Origin: Mycobacterium noviomagense
GTDB lineage: Bacteria > Actinomycetota > Actinomycetes > Mycobacteriales > Mycobacteriaceae
Assembly: GCF_010731635.1 (NCBI RefSeq)
Contig: NZ_AP022583.1
Span: 992,001-1,056,000, forward strand
Reading direction: 5' to 3'
Length of the DNA: 64,000 bases
How positions within the stretch are numbered: position 1 is the first letter of the stretch; each line of letters opens with the position of its first letter. Shown here piece after piece: positions 8,530 to 17,234 of the stretch. Position numbers and translations under genes: made by a program. The notes under the pieces were generated by a model. That model was not told the origin of the DNA. It did not search any database and was given only the letters and a program-made list of their open reading frames with translations.

Positions 8530-9360
8530 ATGACGATGCCGGGTAAAACGATCGTTATCACGGGTGCCAGCGACGGCATTGGCGCCGCGGCAGCGCGGCG
8601 CTTGCGTCACGCCGGTGAAAATGTTGTCCTGATCGGCCGGTCGGAGACCAAGACCAAGGCGGTGGCCGCCGAACTGGATACCGACTGTTTCGTGACCGAC
8701 TTCGCCGACCTGGCCCAAGTACGAGCATTGGCGCAGAGCTTGCAATCACGCTATTCCCGCATCGACGTGCTGGCCAACAACGCCGGGGGCATGACAACCA
8801 AAACCCGGCTGACAGACGACGGGTACGAAAAGACGTATCAGGTCAACTATCTGGCGCCGTTTCTGCTCACTACCCTGCTGCTGGATCTGCTGGTCGATTC
8901 CCGCGCGTCGGTCATCAATACATCCAGCGCGTCACAGAAGCTGCTGGGCAAAGTCAGCATCGACGACCTGGAGAACACCCAGCGTTTTCGGCCGAGTAAG
9001 GTCTACGCCCTCACCAAGCTGGCAATCATCTTGTTCACCAAGGAGTTACACCGGCGATATCACGATGCCGGGCTATCGGCTGCGGCGTTCCACCCCGGCT
9101 ACGTCGACTCCAACTTCGGCCCCGCATCCGGATCGCGGTTCCTTGCTGTCATGCGGCACACCCCGACGCGGCTATTCACAGCGACCCCCGAGCAAGGAGC
9201 CGACCAGCTGGTCTGGCTGGCGGCGAGCACGCCCGGCGTCGATTGGGTATCGGGTGCGTACTACTCCCGGCACAAGATCGCCAAACCTAACCGGGCAGCG
9301 AATAACACGGCGCTGGCCCGCGAACTCTGGGATCGGAGCGTGGCCGTCGTCGCCACCTAA
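8530..9360 (+). CDS. Short-chain dehydrogenase/reductase, retinol-dehydrogenase-like
   Basis: A classical SDR of 276 aa with dinucleotide motif TGASDGIG, structural NNAGG, catalytic Ser in INTSSASQ and the active site pair YALTK. The extended C-terminus and DLAQVRALA pattern resemble the retinol dehydrogenase/WWOX-like group, which usually oxidises or reduces hydrophobic alcohols and ketones with NADP(H). ATG 8530 lies 9 bp after the P450 stop, so they share a transcript. Its stop overlaps by 4 bp the stop of the convergent cyclase gene. It probably processes the P450 product (inference). Confidence 0.92.
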   Translation: MTMPGKTIVITGASDGIGAAAARRLRHAGENVVLIGRSETKTKAVAAELDTDCFVTDFADLAQVRALAQSLQSRYSRIDVLANNAGGMTTKTRLTDDGYEKTYQVNYLAPFLLTTLLLDLLVDSRASVINTSSASQKLLGKVSIDDLENTQRFRPSKVYALTKLAIILFTKELHRRYHDAGLSAAAFHPGYVDSNFGPASGSRFLAVMRHTPTRLFTATPEQGADQLVWLAASTPGVDWVSGAYYSRHKIAKPNRAANNTALARELWDRSVAVVAT

Positions 9361-11045
9361 TCAAGACTTTCGTCCGCCGGTGCGGAGACGTGTGTGGTAT
9401 CCGAGCGGCCGCGTAGCACGGTGGACCCCCGCGGGACCCAATGCTCGCGCTCGGCCTCGTCGGCTCGCGCGATGGCGGCATCTGAACACAAGGTTCGCCT
9501 GTCCGTGTTTTTCGCGAGGTCGGCCAGTCGCGCTGCTTCGTTGACGGGGTCACCGATGACCGTGTATTCGTAGCGGTTTTCGGCGCCGATGTTGCCGGCG
9601 AAGACCGGCCCGGCGGAGACGCCGATGCCGAAGTCCACCGAAGGCAGTTCGGGCAACCGGGTGCCTAGCGCGCGTGCTGTTGCCAACGCTGCGGACGCCG
9701 CTCCGTCCAGCCGCAGCGGCGCTCCGAACACGGCCAGCGCTGCGTCGCCTTCGAACTTGTTGATGGACCCGTGTCTTTCGTCGACTTCGGCGACAACGAT
9801 CCGGAAGAAGTTGTTGAGCAGCTCGGCGACTTCTTCCGGCGGGCGGCTCGCCGCTAACCGGGTCGAGCCCACCAAGTCGATGAAGAGAATCGCCGCTTCC
9901 ACCACCTGTCCGGTCAATGACCCGTCTTCTTCGAGGGCGCGACGAGCTACGTCCAGACCGACGTGCCGGCCGAACAGGTCACGCAACCGGTCACGTTCGC
10001 TCAGCCCCGAGACCATCCGATTGAATCCCCTTTGCAGGCGGCCGATTTCAGAGCGCTCATAGACATCGACGAACGTGCCGATTCGTCCGTGTTCGACCTC
10101 TGCCATCGCGTTCACGACCTCGCGAACAGGGTCCGAGATCGACCTTGCGACCAGGATGGTCCCTCGCAGTCCCAGCATCACCGCGACAAGAGACAGCACC
10201 AACACCGGAATCTCGATCGATGCGTTTTTGTGGATAATCCAACCAAGCGATCGCAGGAAGACCAGGGCCGCAATGGCCACGCTGGGAAGCGCGCTGCTGA
10301 GCAGCCACATGCCGATCAGCCGCACCAGCACGCCCGGTACTGTCACAAAGCCGTCGGAACCCTCTGTGGCAGCAGCGACGATCGGACGTAGAGTGCGTTG
10401 CGTCAGCAGAACGGCGGTGCCCGTCGCAGCAGACCAACCGAACAACACGGCTAAGCCGGTCGACACTGCAACCGTGACTCCCCCGTTGAGGTCCAGCAGG
10501 ATGAAGACCACTCCGCCGGACACCCACGTCGCCGCAAGGAGCACCGATTGGTTCCGCAAGATCTTCGTCGCTGCGCGACGGTGATTCGGATCGGGTTCAC
10601 GCCCGGTGATAAACCAGCGCAGTGACGGAGCAAGGATCACGACTGCGCCTACTGCGACGGTGAGGGTTCCGACCACAACCAGAACGATGGCCGTTATCAC
10701 ATTCTTCGCGCTCAAGTGGACCTGTGCTCCGCCGGTTGTGTGGCCGCTGAGCGCTACCGCGATGACGAGGATCTCGCTGGTTGCAACGAGATGAGCGAAT
10801 ACCAGCCCGCCCGCGTATCGGATCGATATCCTGGCGGCGCTTCTTCGGTGGGCGTCATTGCGCGCCACCGGACTACGTCGCTGTTCGGTGACCAAAGCCC
10901 GGAATAGACCCAGTACGCCCACGTGAAGAACGTAGCGGGGTCGAGCAATCGCTAATGGTGGGGTCGCATATATCCGTCCGCGCAGTTTGCCGCGCGTTCT
11001 TCTCAGTCGCCGTCCTAGACTGGATTGAACGACGAAATGAGCCAC
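9357..11045 (-). CDS. Membrane class III adenylate/guanylate cyclase with HAMP domain
   Basis: A 562-aa cyclase. About six membrane helices (near 80-100, 116-140, 168-186, 190-212, 240-265, 278-302) are followed by a HAMP linker (about 300-350) and a class III catalytic domain (about 380-550). Metal ligands are Asp390 (FIDLVGST) and Asp434 (NKFEGD). The purine-selecting pair Lys430/Asp499 and the transition-state residues Asn502/Arg506 (VNEAARL) are all present, so it should be active as a homodimer, with ATP the expected substrate. The layout is that of the M. tuberculosis Rv1318c-1320c/Rv3645 group. The GTG at 11045 overlaps the next gene upstream by 31 bp; a later start is possible. Confidence 0.92.
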   Translation of the reverse strand: MAHFVVQSSLGRRLRRTRGKLRGRIYATPPLAIARPRYVLHVGVLGLFRALVTEQRRSPVARNDAHRRSAARISIRYAGGLVFAHLVATSEILVIAVALSGHTTGGAQVHLSAKNVITAIVLVVVGTLTVAVGAVVILAPSLRWFITGREPDPNHRRAATKILRNQSVLLAATWVSGGVVFILLDLNGGVTVAVSTGLAVLFGWSAATGTAVLLTQRTLRPIVAAATEGSDGFVTVPGVLVRLIGMWLLSSALPSVAIAALVFLRSLGWIIHKNASIEIPVLVLSLVAVMLGLRGTILVARSISDPVREVVNAMAEVEHGRIGTFVDVYERSEIGRLQRGFNRMVSGLSERDRLRDLFGRHVGLDVARRALEEDGSLTGQVVEAAILFIDLVGSTRLAASRPPEEVAELLNNFFRIVVAEVDERHGSINKFEGDAALAVFGAPLRLDGAASAALATARALGTRLPELPSVDFGIGVSAGPVFAGNIGAENRYEYTVIGDPVNEAARLADLAKNTDRRTLCSDAAIARADEAEREHWVPRGSTVLRGRSDTTHVSAPADESLD

Positions 11046-11623
11046 TTCCCATCAGCTTTCGTCAATGTGACCAGAACGCTGCTCGAGGTCAAACTCGGCT
11101 CTGGCCGATCCTTGCTTACCGTGCTTTGGTTGACGAACACCAGTACGACGGCAGAGTTCGGATGTAGTTGCGACACGGCGGCACGGACCACCACTGCGTT
11201 CGTCTTCACGGACTTCTGCTTGGCAGCGGGAGCGACGATCTCGTTGGTGAACTTGCTGTAGTACGACAAGAAGTCACCGGTCAAACGCGACTTTGCCGAA
11301 GAAAAGTCGCGGTCGAGAGTGTCTGGCGAATATGACAGTACCGCGACGGTCCCGTCACTGGCCGCGGTGATCGCGGACTTGGCGGCCGCAGCATCGGTGT
11401 CGCGATCCGGTAAATATTGGAAGTAGAGCAAACAGGCAGCCAAGGCTGCGGAAGCTACCACCAACACTGCCAGCAGTGCGGCAAGGACCTTGTTGCTGGA
11501 CAGTTGCTTCATGCAGGCGGTCAAGCGCGCCCCCCACCCGGGCTTTGCGTCTTCGGTCCCGACGTGTTCGGTCGACTCGGCGTCGGCTGCCTCCTCGGCC
11601 ACCGACGTTTCGTCTGTCGTCAT
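11015..11623 (-). CDS. Mce-associated membrane protein, copy 1b
   Basis: A 202-aa protein. An acidic cytoplasmic N-terminus is followed by one membrane helix near 46-67 (VLAALLAVLVVASAALAACL) and an exported domain with SDGTVAVLSYSPDTLDRDF and VVLVFVNQSTVSK. It belongs to the Mce-associated (Mas/Mam) proteins that accompany mce transporters. Its ATG lies in a 4-base overlap with the stop of the larger Mce-associated gene upstream. It is a clear paralog of the protein at 16489-17079, sharing VALLSYSPD, FL.YY.KFT..IVAPAA and SAVVLVF. It probably assists Mce complex assembly or stability at the membrane (known for relatives, inferred here). Confidence 0.85.
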   Translation of the reverse strand: MTTDETSVAEEAADAESTEHVGTEDAKPGWGARLTACMKQLSSNKVLAALLAVLVVASAALAACLLYFQYLPDRDTDAAAAKSAITAASDGTVAVLSYSPDTLDRDFSSAKSRLTGDFLSYYSKFTNEIVAPAAKQKSVKTNAVVVRAAVSQLHPNSAVVLVFVNQSTVSKDRPEPSLTSSSVLVTLTKADGKWLISSFNPV

Positions 11624-12546
11624 GGCACAAACTCGACTTTCGACATCTTGAGCTGATCGCCGTCGCGGGCGAGCGTCACTATCAACCGGAAATTGCGCGG
11701 ATCCTGCTTGGCGCCGGCCGCATTGGTAACTTCAGAGGTGGATGCGACTAGCACCACCGCTGAGTCGTTTGTCATCGAGTCCAAGTCGACTGCCGCCGCC
11801 TGAACTGTTCCCCGCTCGACCACCTTCGACTGCTCTACCACTTTGGTGAAGTCGCCCGCCATCTTCGCGAAGTCGTCTTTGAACGAGCCGGTGGAGTCAT
11901 CGAGGATGCGCTGCACACCATCTTTGGCGTTGTTGAAGTCCAGTGATGTCAGCGTAACGACGCCCTGCCGCGCTGCTGCAGCGAACTCTGCCGCAAGTTG
12001 GCGACGGTGCGACGCGTCGCGATGCTCGAGCACCATATAAACACTGCCCGCCGACGCGGCGAGAATAACGATAATGGCCAGACTTGCGGCAATGGCAGAC
12101 AGTCGGGGACGACGCCAACGTCGATACCACGCCGGCTTGTCCACCGCTACATCCGGAGCAGACGGGATATCAGCGTCGCGTTCGACGACAGCGTCATCTG
12201 CGTCGCGTTCGACGACAGCATCATCCGCGACCCCTTCTGCCTCAACACTTTGCCGAGGGACATCAGCGGGCTCGCTCTCAGGCGGAGGAACTTCCGCTTG
12301 AGCTTCAGCCGGCTCGGCTGCGTGCGACTTGTGTTTTTCCGTAGCTTCAATGAGTTCGGCCTGCCGACGTAATTGGATCGCGCGTGCCCGGGCGCGCGCG
12401 GCGGCCGCGAGAGCCTCAGCCTCGGCGGCCTCTGCCTCCGCTTGCTCGGCCAATGCCCGCATCTCGGCAGCGGTGCTGGTCGTTTCGTCCTCGTTCACCA
12501 GATTCGGTTTCTTGTCAGCAGCGTTTTGGCGGATGCCGGCGCTCAA
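11620..12546 (-). CDS. Mce-associated membrane protein with coiled-coil N-terminus, copy 1a
   Basis: A 308-aa protein. Residues about 28-75 are an Ala/Glu/Arg-rich coiled coil, followed by an acidic linker containing a duplicated 9-residue unit (DAVVERDAD twice). One membrane helix is near 150-172, and then an exported domain FAAAARQGVVTLTSLDFNNA ends in LKMSKVEFVP. The C-terminal domain is paralogous to the protein at 15719-16492. The start is uncertain: TTG 12546 has GGTGAG close by, GTG 12498 is an alternative. It is translationally coupled to the 202-aa partner downstream. Inferred role: accessory factor for an Mce transporter. Confidence 0.83.
   Translation of the reverse strand: MSAGIRQNAADKKPNLVNEDETTSTAAEMRALAEQAEAEAAEAEALAAAARARARAIQLRRQAELIEATEKHKSHAAEPAEAQAEVPPPESEPADVPRQSVEAEGVADDAVVERDADDAVVERDADIPSAPDVAVDKPAWYRRWRRPRLSAIAASLAIIVILAASAGSVYMVLEHRDASHRRQLAAEFAAAARQGVVTLTSLDFNNAKDGVQRILDDSTGSFKDDFAKMAGDFTKVVEQSKVVERGTVQAAAVDLDSMTNDSAVVLVASTSEVTNAAGAKQDPRNFRLIVTLARDGDQLKMSKVEFVP
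12175..12228. repeat. Two tandem 27-bp repeats inside the Mce-associated gene
   Basis: Units 12175-12201 and 12202-12228 both begin GTCGCGTTCGACGACAGC and differ at two bases. They encode a duplicated 9-residue acidic segment of the linker, so the length change keeps the frame. Confidence 0.85.
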
Positions 12547-13057
12547 AGCTCACCAACCCCCGAAGCGGGGCCGCGCGTGTGAACCACGACCCGGAAAATA
12601 GTGAACCGCTCCACCGCTTACCGTTGACCGGGAAGGACAAGGCTGGCTGCGCGGGATTCGGTGCGCAGACTCGGACGGATCGCCACGACGTCCAGTCAGC
12701 ATGCGACCTCCTCACCGCTTGTCCGGTCTAGGAGAGCCACGTTATCATCTCCTGCCGCTGCGAATAACGGTGTCGCCTGCGCGAGGACTGCAGGTGCTGG
12801 CCTGCGGAAATACTAGTCTCATGCCTAATAGATCGCGCGGCGAAAGTTGTGCCGCGGCAGCGCGAACAAAGATGACTACGCAGCATTCCCAGGCTATTGA
12901 GCCGCGTCATGCGCTCAGCCCCGAAAACTCTTACGACGTGGCCTCAGCGTCAAGCTGAGTCGACGCGTGCTTGGCAGGAATTTCCTGTCGCCGTCTACGA
13001 GAACACTTTTTACTCGTTGCGGTTCTCAAGCAGCCAAGCGGGAACTACTGTTTTTCT
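12547..13057. other. Gap of 511 bp between divergent genes
   Basis: No convincing gene is seen here. Short open frames exist on both strands but lack ribosome sites, family motifs and mycobacterial codon preference. The stretch should hold the promoters for the minus-strand Mce-associated pair and the plus-strand secreted protein at 13058. A weak inverted repeat AGGAGA/TCTCCT occurs near 12730-12755. Confidence 0.5.
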
Positions 13058-13486
13058 ATGGCCCTCGACTATTTCGCCCGTCGCAAACCAACTGAAGCGG
13101 CAAGAAGGTTAGAGCTGCGCCGATTCATCGCGGGGGCGGTCATAATGGGAGTATCGGTTGCAGCACCGATAATTCCTGCCGGGAAGGCCTTGGCGTTTTG
13201 CGACGCAACGGACTGTGTGCCGAACGTGGCTCGTGACGTTGCGCCGGCAGCGCCTTGCGAGCCACACCACTTCTACGACTTTGGGTTGGATTCCAAATCC
13301 AGGACTTACGTGTGCTCCCCAGCCGGCGTCTGGACACCGGCCGGCCCGCTGGTCGGTGTACGGGAAGTCGCCCTGCCGTGTGATGCGATGGATCAGTCGG
13401 CGCAGGAACCTGACGGAACCCCGCTCGTTTGCGAACAGATCAACAGAACCCTGCGTTGGGTGCACCGCACCGATACGCCAGGCTGA
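13058..13486 (+). CDS. Secreted six-cysteine protein, copy 1
   Basis: A 142-aa protein with a signal peptide (FIAGAVIMGVSVAAPIIPAG, then KALAFC). The mature part has six Cys: CDATDC, APC, YVC, LPC and LVC. It is paralogous to the minus-strand gene at 15173-15577: both have paired N-terminal Cys, then APC(D/E), a Tyr-(Val/Asp)-Phe-Gly strand, PDG near the end and a WV..DT tail. Three disulfide bonds are likely outside the membrane. The function is not recognised; it lies among Mce-associated genes. ATG 13058 is chosen because it opens directly into the basic and hydrophobic parts of the signal sequence. Confidence 0.75.
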   Translation: MALDYFARRKPTEAARRLELRRFIAGAVIMGVSVAAPIIPAGKALAFCDATDCVPNVARDVAPAAPCEPHHFYDFGLDSKSRTYVCSPAGVWTPAGPLVGVREVALPCDAMDQSAQEPDGTPLVCEQINRTLRWVHRTDTPG

Positions 13487-13612
13487 GCGCCTCTCCAGAA
13501 CGGTTACGTTTGCAATAAGGCGATAGGACCAGCAAAGCCGGTGAGATAATCACTGGAAGTAGTGTGGTGCGTGGCAATCACGGTTGGCATTGAGGAGCAG
13601 AGGAGCGAAGGA

Positions 13613-14041
13613 GTGACGACCAGAAGGTCGGCCCTAGGCATCGGTTCGGCAGTGCTTTTGGCAATCGCGGCCCCGGTACAAACTACCGCGACAGCGCAAG
13701 CGGACGATCAGCCGGTCATGCATCACGTCAAGTACTTACTGACCGCTTCCAACCCGATCTATGCGGATATCTACTACCTAGGCCAAGAGCCGCCGATCTT
13801 TTCGGATTACAGTCATGATCCCTACACGTTCGTCCCGAACGTCCAAGCCGATGTGGGTCCAGGATCGCCATGGACCTACGAGTTGGACCTGGCGAACCCT
13901 TACCAGTGGGCATTTTTCACCGCCAGTACCGGGCATGAACCCGGTACGCCGATGTTTCACTGCCAACTGCTGGTCGATGGTGCCATCGTCGCGATGAAGG
14001 ACGGCCCCAAGGGCGTGCTCTGTTCCATGCGTCCTTGGTAA
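13613..14041 (+). CDS. Putative exported MmpS-like protein
   Basis: 142 aa from GTG 13613, which has a strong ribosome site (AGGAGCGAAGGA). An Arg-rich start and hydrophobic segment (SALGIGSAVLLAIAAPVQTT) form a signal peptide or anchor. The mature domain contains VKYLLTASNPIYADIYYLG, SPWTYELDLANPYQWAFF and FHCQLLVDGAIVAMKDGPKG. The pattern of a beta-sandwich ending in C-x-(hydrophobic)-VDG recalls the MmpS accessory proteins of MmpL transporters, but no MmpL gene is nearby and the similarity is only by eye. It is probably secreted or membrane-anchored; the function is unknown. Confidence 0.65.
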   Translation: MTTRRSALGIGSAVLLAIAAPVQTTATAQADDQPVMHHVKYLLTASNPIYADIYYLGQEPPIFSDYSHDPYTFVPNVQADVGPGSPWTYELDLANPYQWAFFTASTGHEPGTPMFHCQLLVDGAIVAMKDGPKGVLCSMRPW

Positions 14042-14094
14042 CTCATCACCTACCGACCCGCGGTTTTCCAGACGATCGGCGCCCGGAGCACAGC

Positions 14095-14400
14095 TCAAGA
14101 AATGGTGTCGGGGCACAACTCAAGCTGGGCGGCGCTCACGATGGCGCTGCTCGCCGCGCCGAGTTGGACGGCCATCGCTTGCTTTTTTTGAGGGGTGGCG
14201 TCGCTGTGCAGGTCGTTGCAAATGGCGTGACCAAGTTTGAGCGTCAACTGTTGGTTCTCAACGGTGGAGACATCGAACCCGTATCGATTCAGCAGCATCA
14301 GATAATCGCTGTCTCCCGAAGCATGGGCCACGGCGATCTCCGACGTGGCCGCGCTTCCGATGCTCGCTAGGACCAGTAGGGCCGCAGTGAAAAGCCGCAT
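14095..14400 (-). CDS. Secreted DUF732-type protein
   Basis: A 101-aa exported protein with signal peptide MRLFTAALLVLASIGSAATS, then SDYLMLLNRYGFDVST, a Cys in AICNDL and a second Cys at the end (ELCPDT). The D-x-(F/Y)-L-x2-L-x3-G start and two Cys fit the DUF732 family, which is abundant and mostly uncharacterised in mycobacteria. ATG 14400 is preferred over GTG 14412 because the GGTGGAGG ribosome site overlaps the latter. Convergent with the gene at 13613. Confidence 0.75.
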   Translation of the reverse strand: MRLFTAALLVLASIGSAATSEIAVAHASGDSDYLMLLNRYGFDVSTVENQQLTLKLGHAICNDLHSDATPQKKQAMAVQLGAASSAIVSAAQLELCPDTIS

Positions 14401-14412
14401 GTTTGCCTCCAC

Positions 14413-14721
14413 CCCTGCTCTTCGCGTCCGTCACAGCGTAATGCTCGGACGGTCGGGAATGAACCGAGTTATCTGAAATTTTGGCTTCAGGGGGCATTCT
14501 GCGACCTTCTCGTGTATGCGCGACCGTCGTGGCTACGCCATGGCCGCCAGGCTCCCCTGGCTATCGGTGGCACAACACAAGCGAACCCACTGCTGGACTA
14601 ACTCAGCAAGGAACTCGGCGGTCTCGGCAGATGGCAAGACGCGCCATCGTGTAAACCCGGATAGGTTCTGACATACCGCCTCTCATGATCAACGAACCGG
14701 GTCCATGCCGGATTGGTCGTT
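14413..14721. other. Gap of 309 bp, nothing recognised
   Basis: It lies upstream of the minus-strand DUF732 gene and downstream of the minus-strand exported protein at 14722. No open frame with a credible start, no RNA gene and no strong repeat was found. It should contain the DUF732 gene promoter. Confidence 0.5.
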
Positions 14722-15135
14722 CTAGCCGGCCCTCGTCAAAGTGAAATACAGAGGAGTCGAATAACCCTCCTGTAGGGCACATGGCGCCGGCTTAGTGGTA
14801 ACGACCCATCCATCGAGTCGTGCGGCGTCGACGGAGTAGTTGGCTATGCCGGGTGCCCAACCATCAAGGCATTTGGTGGCATCCGGACGGCTAACCTCGA
14901 ATGTCCAGCGACCCTTGATGATGTGCGCATCAGCATTCCACCCGGTGCTATCCGCCACGTGCGCGCATCCGGGACCGCAGGGCGTTACAACCCACGTGGA
15001 CTGCCAATCGGACTCGGTGCCCGGCCCCGTTCGGATGAAGGTACCGCTGAAATCGTCCGCGTCGGCAGCACTTGCGAAGCGGACGGCAGCTGCAGTGCAA
15101 ATAGCCGCCGCAACCAAGCCCCAGCCGATCTTCAT
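14722..15135 (-). CDS. Small secreted protein, copy A of a paralogous pair
   Basis: A 137-aa exported protein from ATG 15135 (GGAGG eight bases upstream). It has signal peptide KIGWGLVAAAICTAAAVRFA, then DFSGTFIRTGPG, STWVVTPCGPGCAHV, GWNADAHIIKGRWTFEV and a CLDGWAPG segment. It shares its layout with the plus-strand gene at 17238: a G-T-(F/Y)-I strand, STW-(V/T), C-x(3-5)-C, SxGW.A and a C-x-DG motif. It is known only as a conserved mycobacterial exported type; no enzymatic motif is visible. Confidence 0.72.
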   Translation of the reverse strand: MKIGWGLVAAAICTAAAVRFASAADADDFSGTFIRTGPGTESDWQSTWVVTPCGPGCAHVADSTGWNADAHIIKGRWTFEVSRPDATKCLDGWAPGIANYSVDAARLDGWVVTTKPAPCALQEGYSTPLYFTLTRAG

Positions 15136-15172
15136 AGTGATCCTCCGGCGCACGCCAGCTTCAACATAACTA

Positions 15173-15577
15173 TTATGTGTCGCCGCGTACCCAGGTCATG
15201 CGGCCATTTTGCGTCACGCACATGAGGAATAGGCCGTCCGGCGCTTGCGCGACGTAGTACTCGGGCCACAGTGTGCAGTCGGAGTTCTCTTCCTTGACTC
15301 CAGCCATCGGAGGTGAGCGGAACCATCTGGTCTCTCGCCTCCTCGCTGAGCCGCAGAACATCAGCCGGCCGGGCTGTGTCGCGAAGGAGATGTCATAATC
15401 GGCAGTGCCGAAGACGTAGTAGGTCGTATTGTCGCACGGCGCACCCAGGACGACGTGCGGAGTGATGCCCGGCGTGCAGCTTGGGTAGTCGCAGACCGTC
15501 GGCCCGGCGTTGGCGGGCGGCGTCGGCAACATACCAACTGCCACCCACGCGGCAATGGCTGCCACGATGAATCGCAC
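15173..15577 (-). CDS. Secreted six-cysteine protein, copy 2
   Basis: A 134-aa secreted protein from GTG 15577, with signal peptide FIVAAIAAWVAVGMLPTPP and ANA cleavage region. The mature part has six Cys (CDYPSC, APC, MFC, SDC, LMC) in the same order as the protein at 13058-13486, and both end in a WVRGDT/WVHRTDT-like tail. It follows the exported gene order in reverse orientation relative to copy 1, in keeping with an inverted duplication. The ribosome site is weak. No function is known. Confidence 0.72.
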   Translation of the reverse strand: MRFIVAAIAAWVAVGMLPTPPANAGPTVCDYPSCTPGITPHVVLGAPCDNTTYYVFGTADYDISFATQPGRLMFCGSARRRETRWFRSPPMAGVKEENSDCTLWPEYYVAQAPDGLFLMCVTQNGRMTWVRGDT

Positions 15578-15718
15578 TCAATTACTTTGACACAGCGGAA
15601 AACAAAATTCTTCGATTCGGAGAAGATATGCATTAACCAGGATCGACCCCGCGGTACCGACTTCCCGCTGAGCGGGTGATAATGTGGCTCTTCCCTCCAT
15701 CGCGACAAGGAGGTAACC

Positions 15719-16492
15719 ATGCCGTCGCCGGAGCGTCTAACCGGGGCGCTCGATTTCGAGCGTTGTGATGACCCCACGCTCAAGGAAGCGATGAAGGAGG
15801 CCGCCCGGGCGGAGGCGCGAGCCCGGCAAGCCCGCGCCCGCGCCATCGAGTTGAGCCGGAAAGCCGACACGACGTCGAGCGACCAGGCCGAGACCATCGA
15901 AACGGTCGACGCGGACCACACAGACGCCGCGGCTGCGGAATCCAGCGTAGGTGAGCCACAGCCTGTTTCCGGGAGGTGGTCTCGGTTACGGAGGCGGGTG
16001 CTGAAGCGACCGGGACGGAAGTCACTCGCTGTAGCAACGGCCGTGATCCTCATTTGCACCTTCTCGGGCACAAGCGGTTATGTGGTGTGGTATCACCGCA
16101 AATCCGTGGAACAGCGGCAGCGGGCTGTGGAGTTCGCCGCGGCGGCTCGGCAGAGCGCCATCACGCTGATGTCGATTGACGCCGACAAGGCGAGGGACGA
16201 TCTGCAGCGCGTCATCGACGACAGCACGGGCCAGTTCAAGAATCAGATGCTGCTAACCGCAAACGGCCTGGTTGAGTCGGTCGAGAAGTCGAAGGCCAGC
16301 ACGAAGGCCACCGTGCAAGCCGTCGCTGTCGAGTCGATGACCGCCGATTCAGCCGTGGTCCTTGTCACGGCAAAAGCCGATATAGTCAGTCCAGACAAGA
16401 CGAAACCGCCGTCGCGGTCGTGGCGCATCGTCATGAATCTCCAAAGAGACGGCGGCCAACTCAAGATGTCGCGAGTCGAGTTCCTGCCGTGA
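15719..16492 (+). CDS. Mce-associated membrane protein with coiled-coil N-terminus, copy 2a
   Basis: A 257-aa protein with a near-perfect ribosome site (AAGGAGG) before ATG 15719. Order: an Ala/Arg/Glu-rich coiled coil (about 22-48), a basic stretch, a membrane helix near 104-124 (SLAVATAVILICTFSGTSGY) and an exported domain with FAAAARQSAITLMSID and a LKMSRVEFLP end. It is paralogous to the protein at 11620-12546, including the last ten residues (LKMSKVEFVP there), but has a shorter linker. The next gene starts in a GTGA overlap. Inferred role: accessory protein for an Mce transporter. Confidence 0.85.
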   Translation: MPSPERLTGALDFERCDDPTLKEAMKEAARAEARARQARARAIELSRKADTTSSDQAETIETVDADHTDAAAAESSVGEPQPVSGRWSRLRRRVLKRPGRKSLAVATAVILICTFSGTSGYVVWYHRKSVEQRQRAVEFAAAARQSAITLMSIDADKARDDLQRVIDDSTGQFKNQMLLTANGLVESVEKSKASTKATVQAVAVESMTADSAVVLVTAKADIVSPDKTKPPSRSWRIVMNLQRDGGQLKMSRVEFLP

Positions 16493-17079
16493 CGCCCCAA
16501 GACGATCCGCAGATCGACGACGTGGCAGTCTCATCCGAGGTGAAGCCGGTGCGTCGCCGCCGAATGAGGCAGAGCTGGGGCTTGATTCGCCGTTGCATGG
16601 CCATGTGGCGTCCAATTGTGTTGATAACCTTGCTCCTTGCCTCAACAGGGTGGGCCGTTGGCTTGTTCTTCGTTCAGTACCGTCCGGATCAGCAAACCGA
16701 TAAAGCGGCAGCCGACGAGGCAGTCAAGGCTGCGTCAGATGGTGCGGTAGCGCTGCTGTCGTACTCGCCTGACAGCCTGAGCCGCGATTTCGCCAATGCG
16801 AAGTCGCGCCTCAGCGACGACTTTCAGGACTATTACAAGCGGTTCACTGAACAGATCGTGGCGCCGGCGGCCCAGCGTGGGCTCACGACGACGGTCCGAG
16901 TGGTTAAAGCAGCGGCATCGGAGCTACATCCGAAGTCAGCTGTGGTACTAGTGTTTATCGATCAAAAAACGGCGAGCAAGGAAAAGCCGGAACCGGTCAA
17001 AAGCGGAAGCAGCGTCCGCGTAACGCTGACGAAGGTCAAGGGTTCCTGGCTCATAGCGAAGTTCGACGCTGTCTCGTAG
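16489..17079 (+). CDS. Mce-associated membrane protein, copy 2b
   Basis: A 196-aa protein from GTG 16489, overlapping the previous stop by four bases. A basic cytoplasmic tail (RRRRMRQSWGLIRR) is followed by a membrane helix near 40-60 (PIVLITLLLASTGWAVGLFF) and an exported domain with GAVALLSYSPDSLSRDFANA, IVAPAAQR and SAVVLVFIDQKTASKEKPEP. It is the paralog of the protein at 11015-11623, and the pairs 11620/11015 and 15719/16489 have the same order. Starting inside the upstream gene is possible but unsupported. Confidence 0.85.
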   Translation: MTPQDDPQIDDVAVSSEVKPVRRRRMRQSWGLIRRCMAMWRPIVLITLLLASTGWAVGLFFVQYRPDQQTDKAAADEAVKAASDGAVALLSYSPDSLSRDFANAKSRLSDDFQDYYKRFTEQIVAPAAQRGLTTTVRVVKAAASELHPKSAVVLVFIDQKTASKEKPEPVKSGSSVRVTLTKVKGSWLIAKFDAVS

Positions 17080-17234
17080 CGAAGTTTGACTTTTGGATGA
17101 AAGCCGCGGCTGGCTGTTTGGCGCAAATCGGCACCTACCGGCGGGCGCAGTGTTACTCTCAGCTCTTGAGAAAGGGGCGGCGCAGAACCGCTTTCGTAGT
17201 CATTTGGATAAGACTGTAGCGCGTCGAGGAGCAC

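Noticed and set aside
12701..12958. Small open frames between 12547 and 13057
   Set aside because: No ribosome site, no homology pattern, and composition unlike neighbouring genes; treated as a promoter region.
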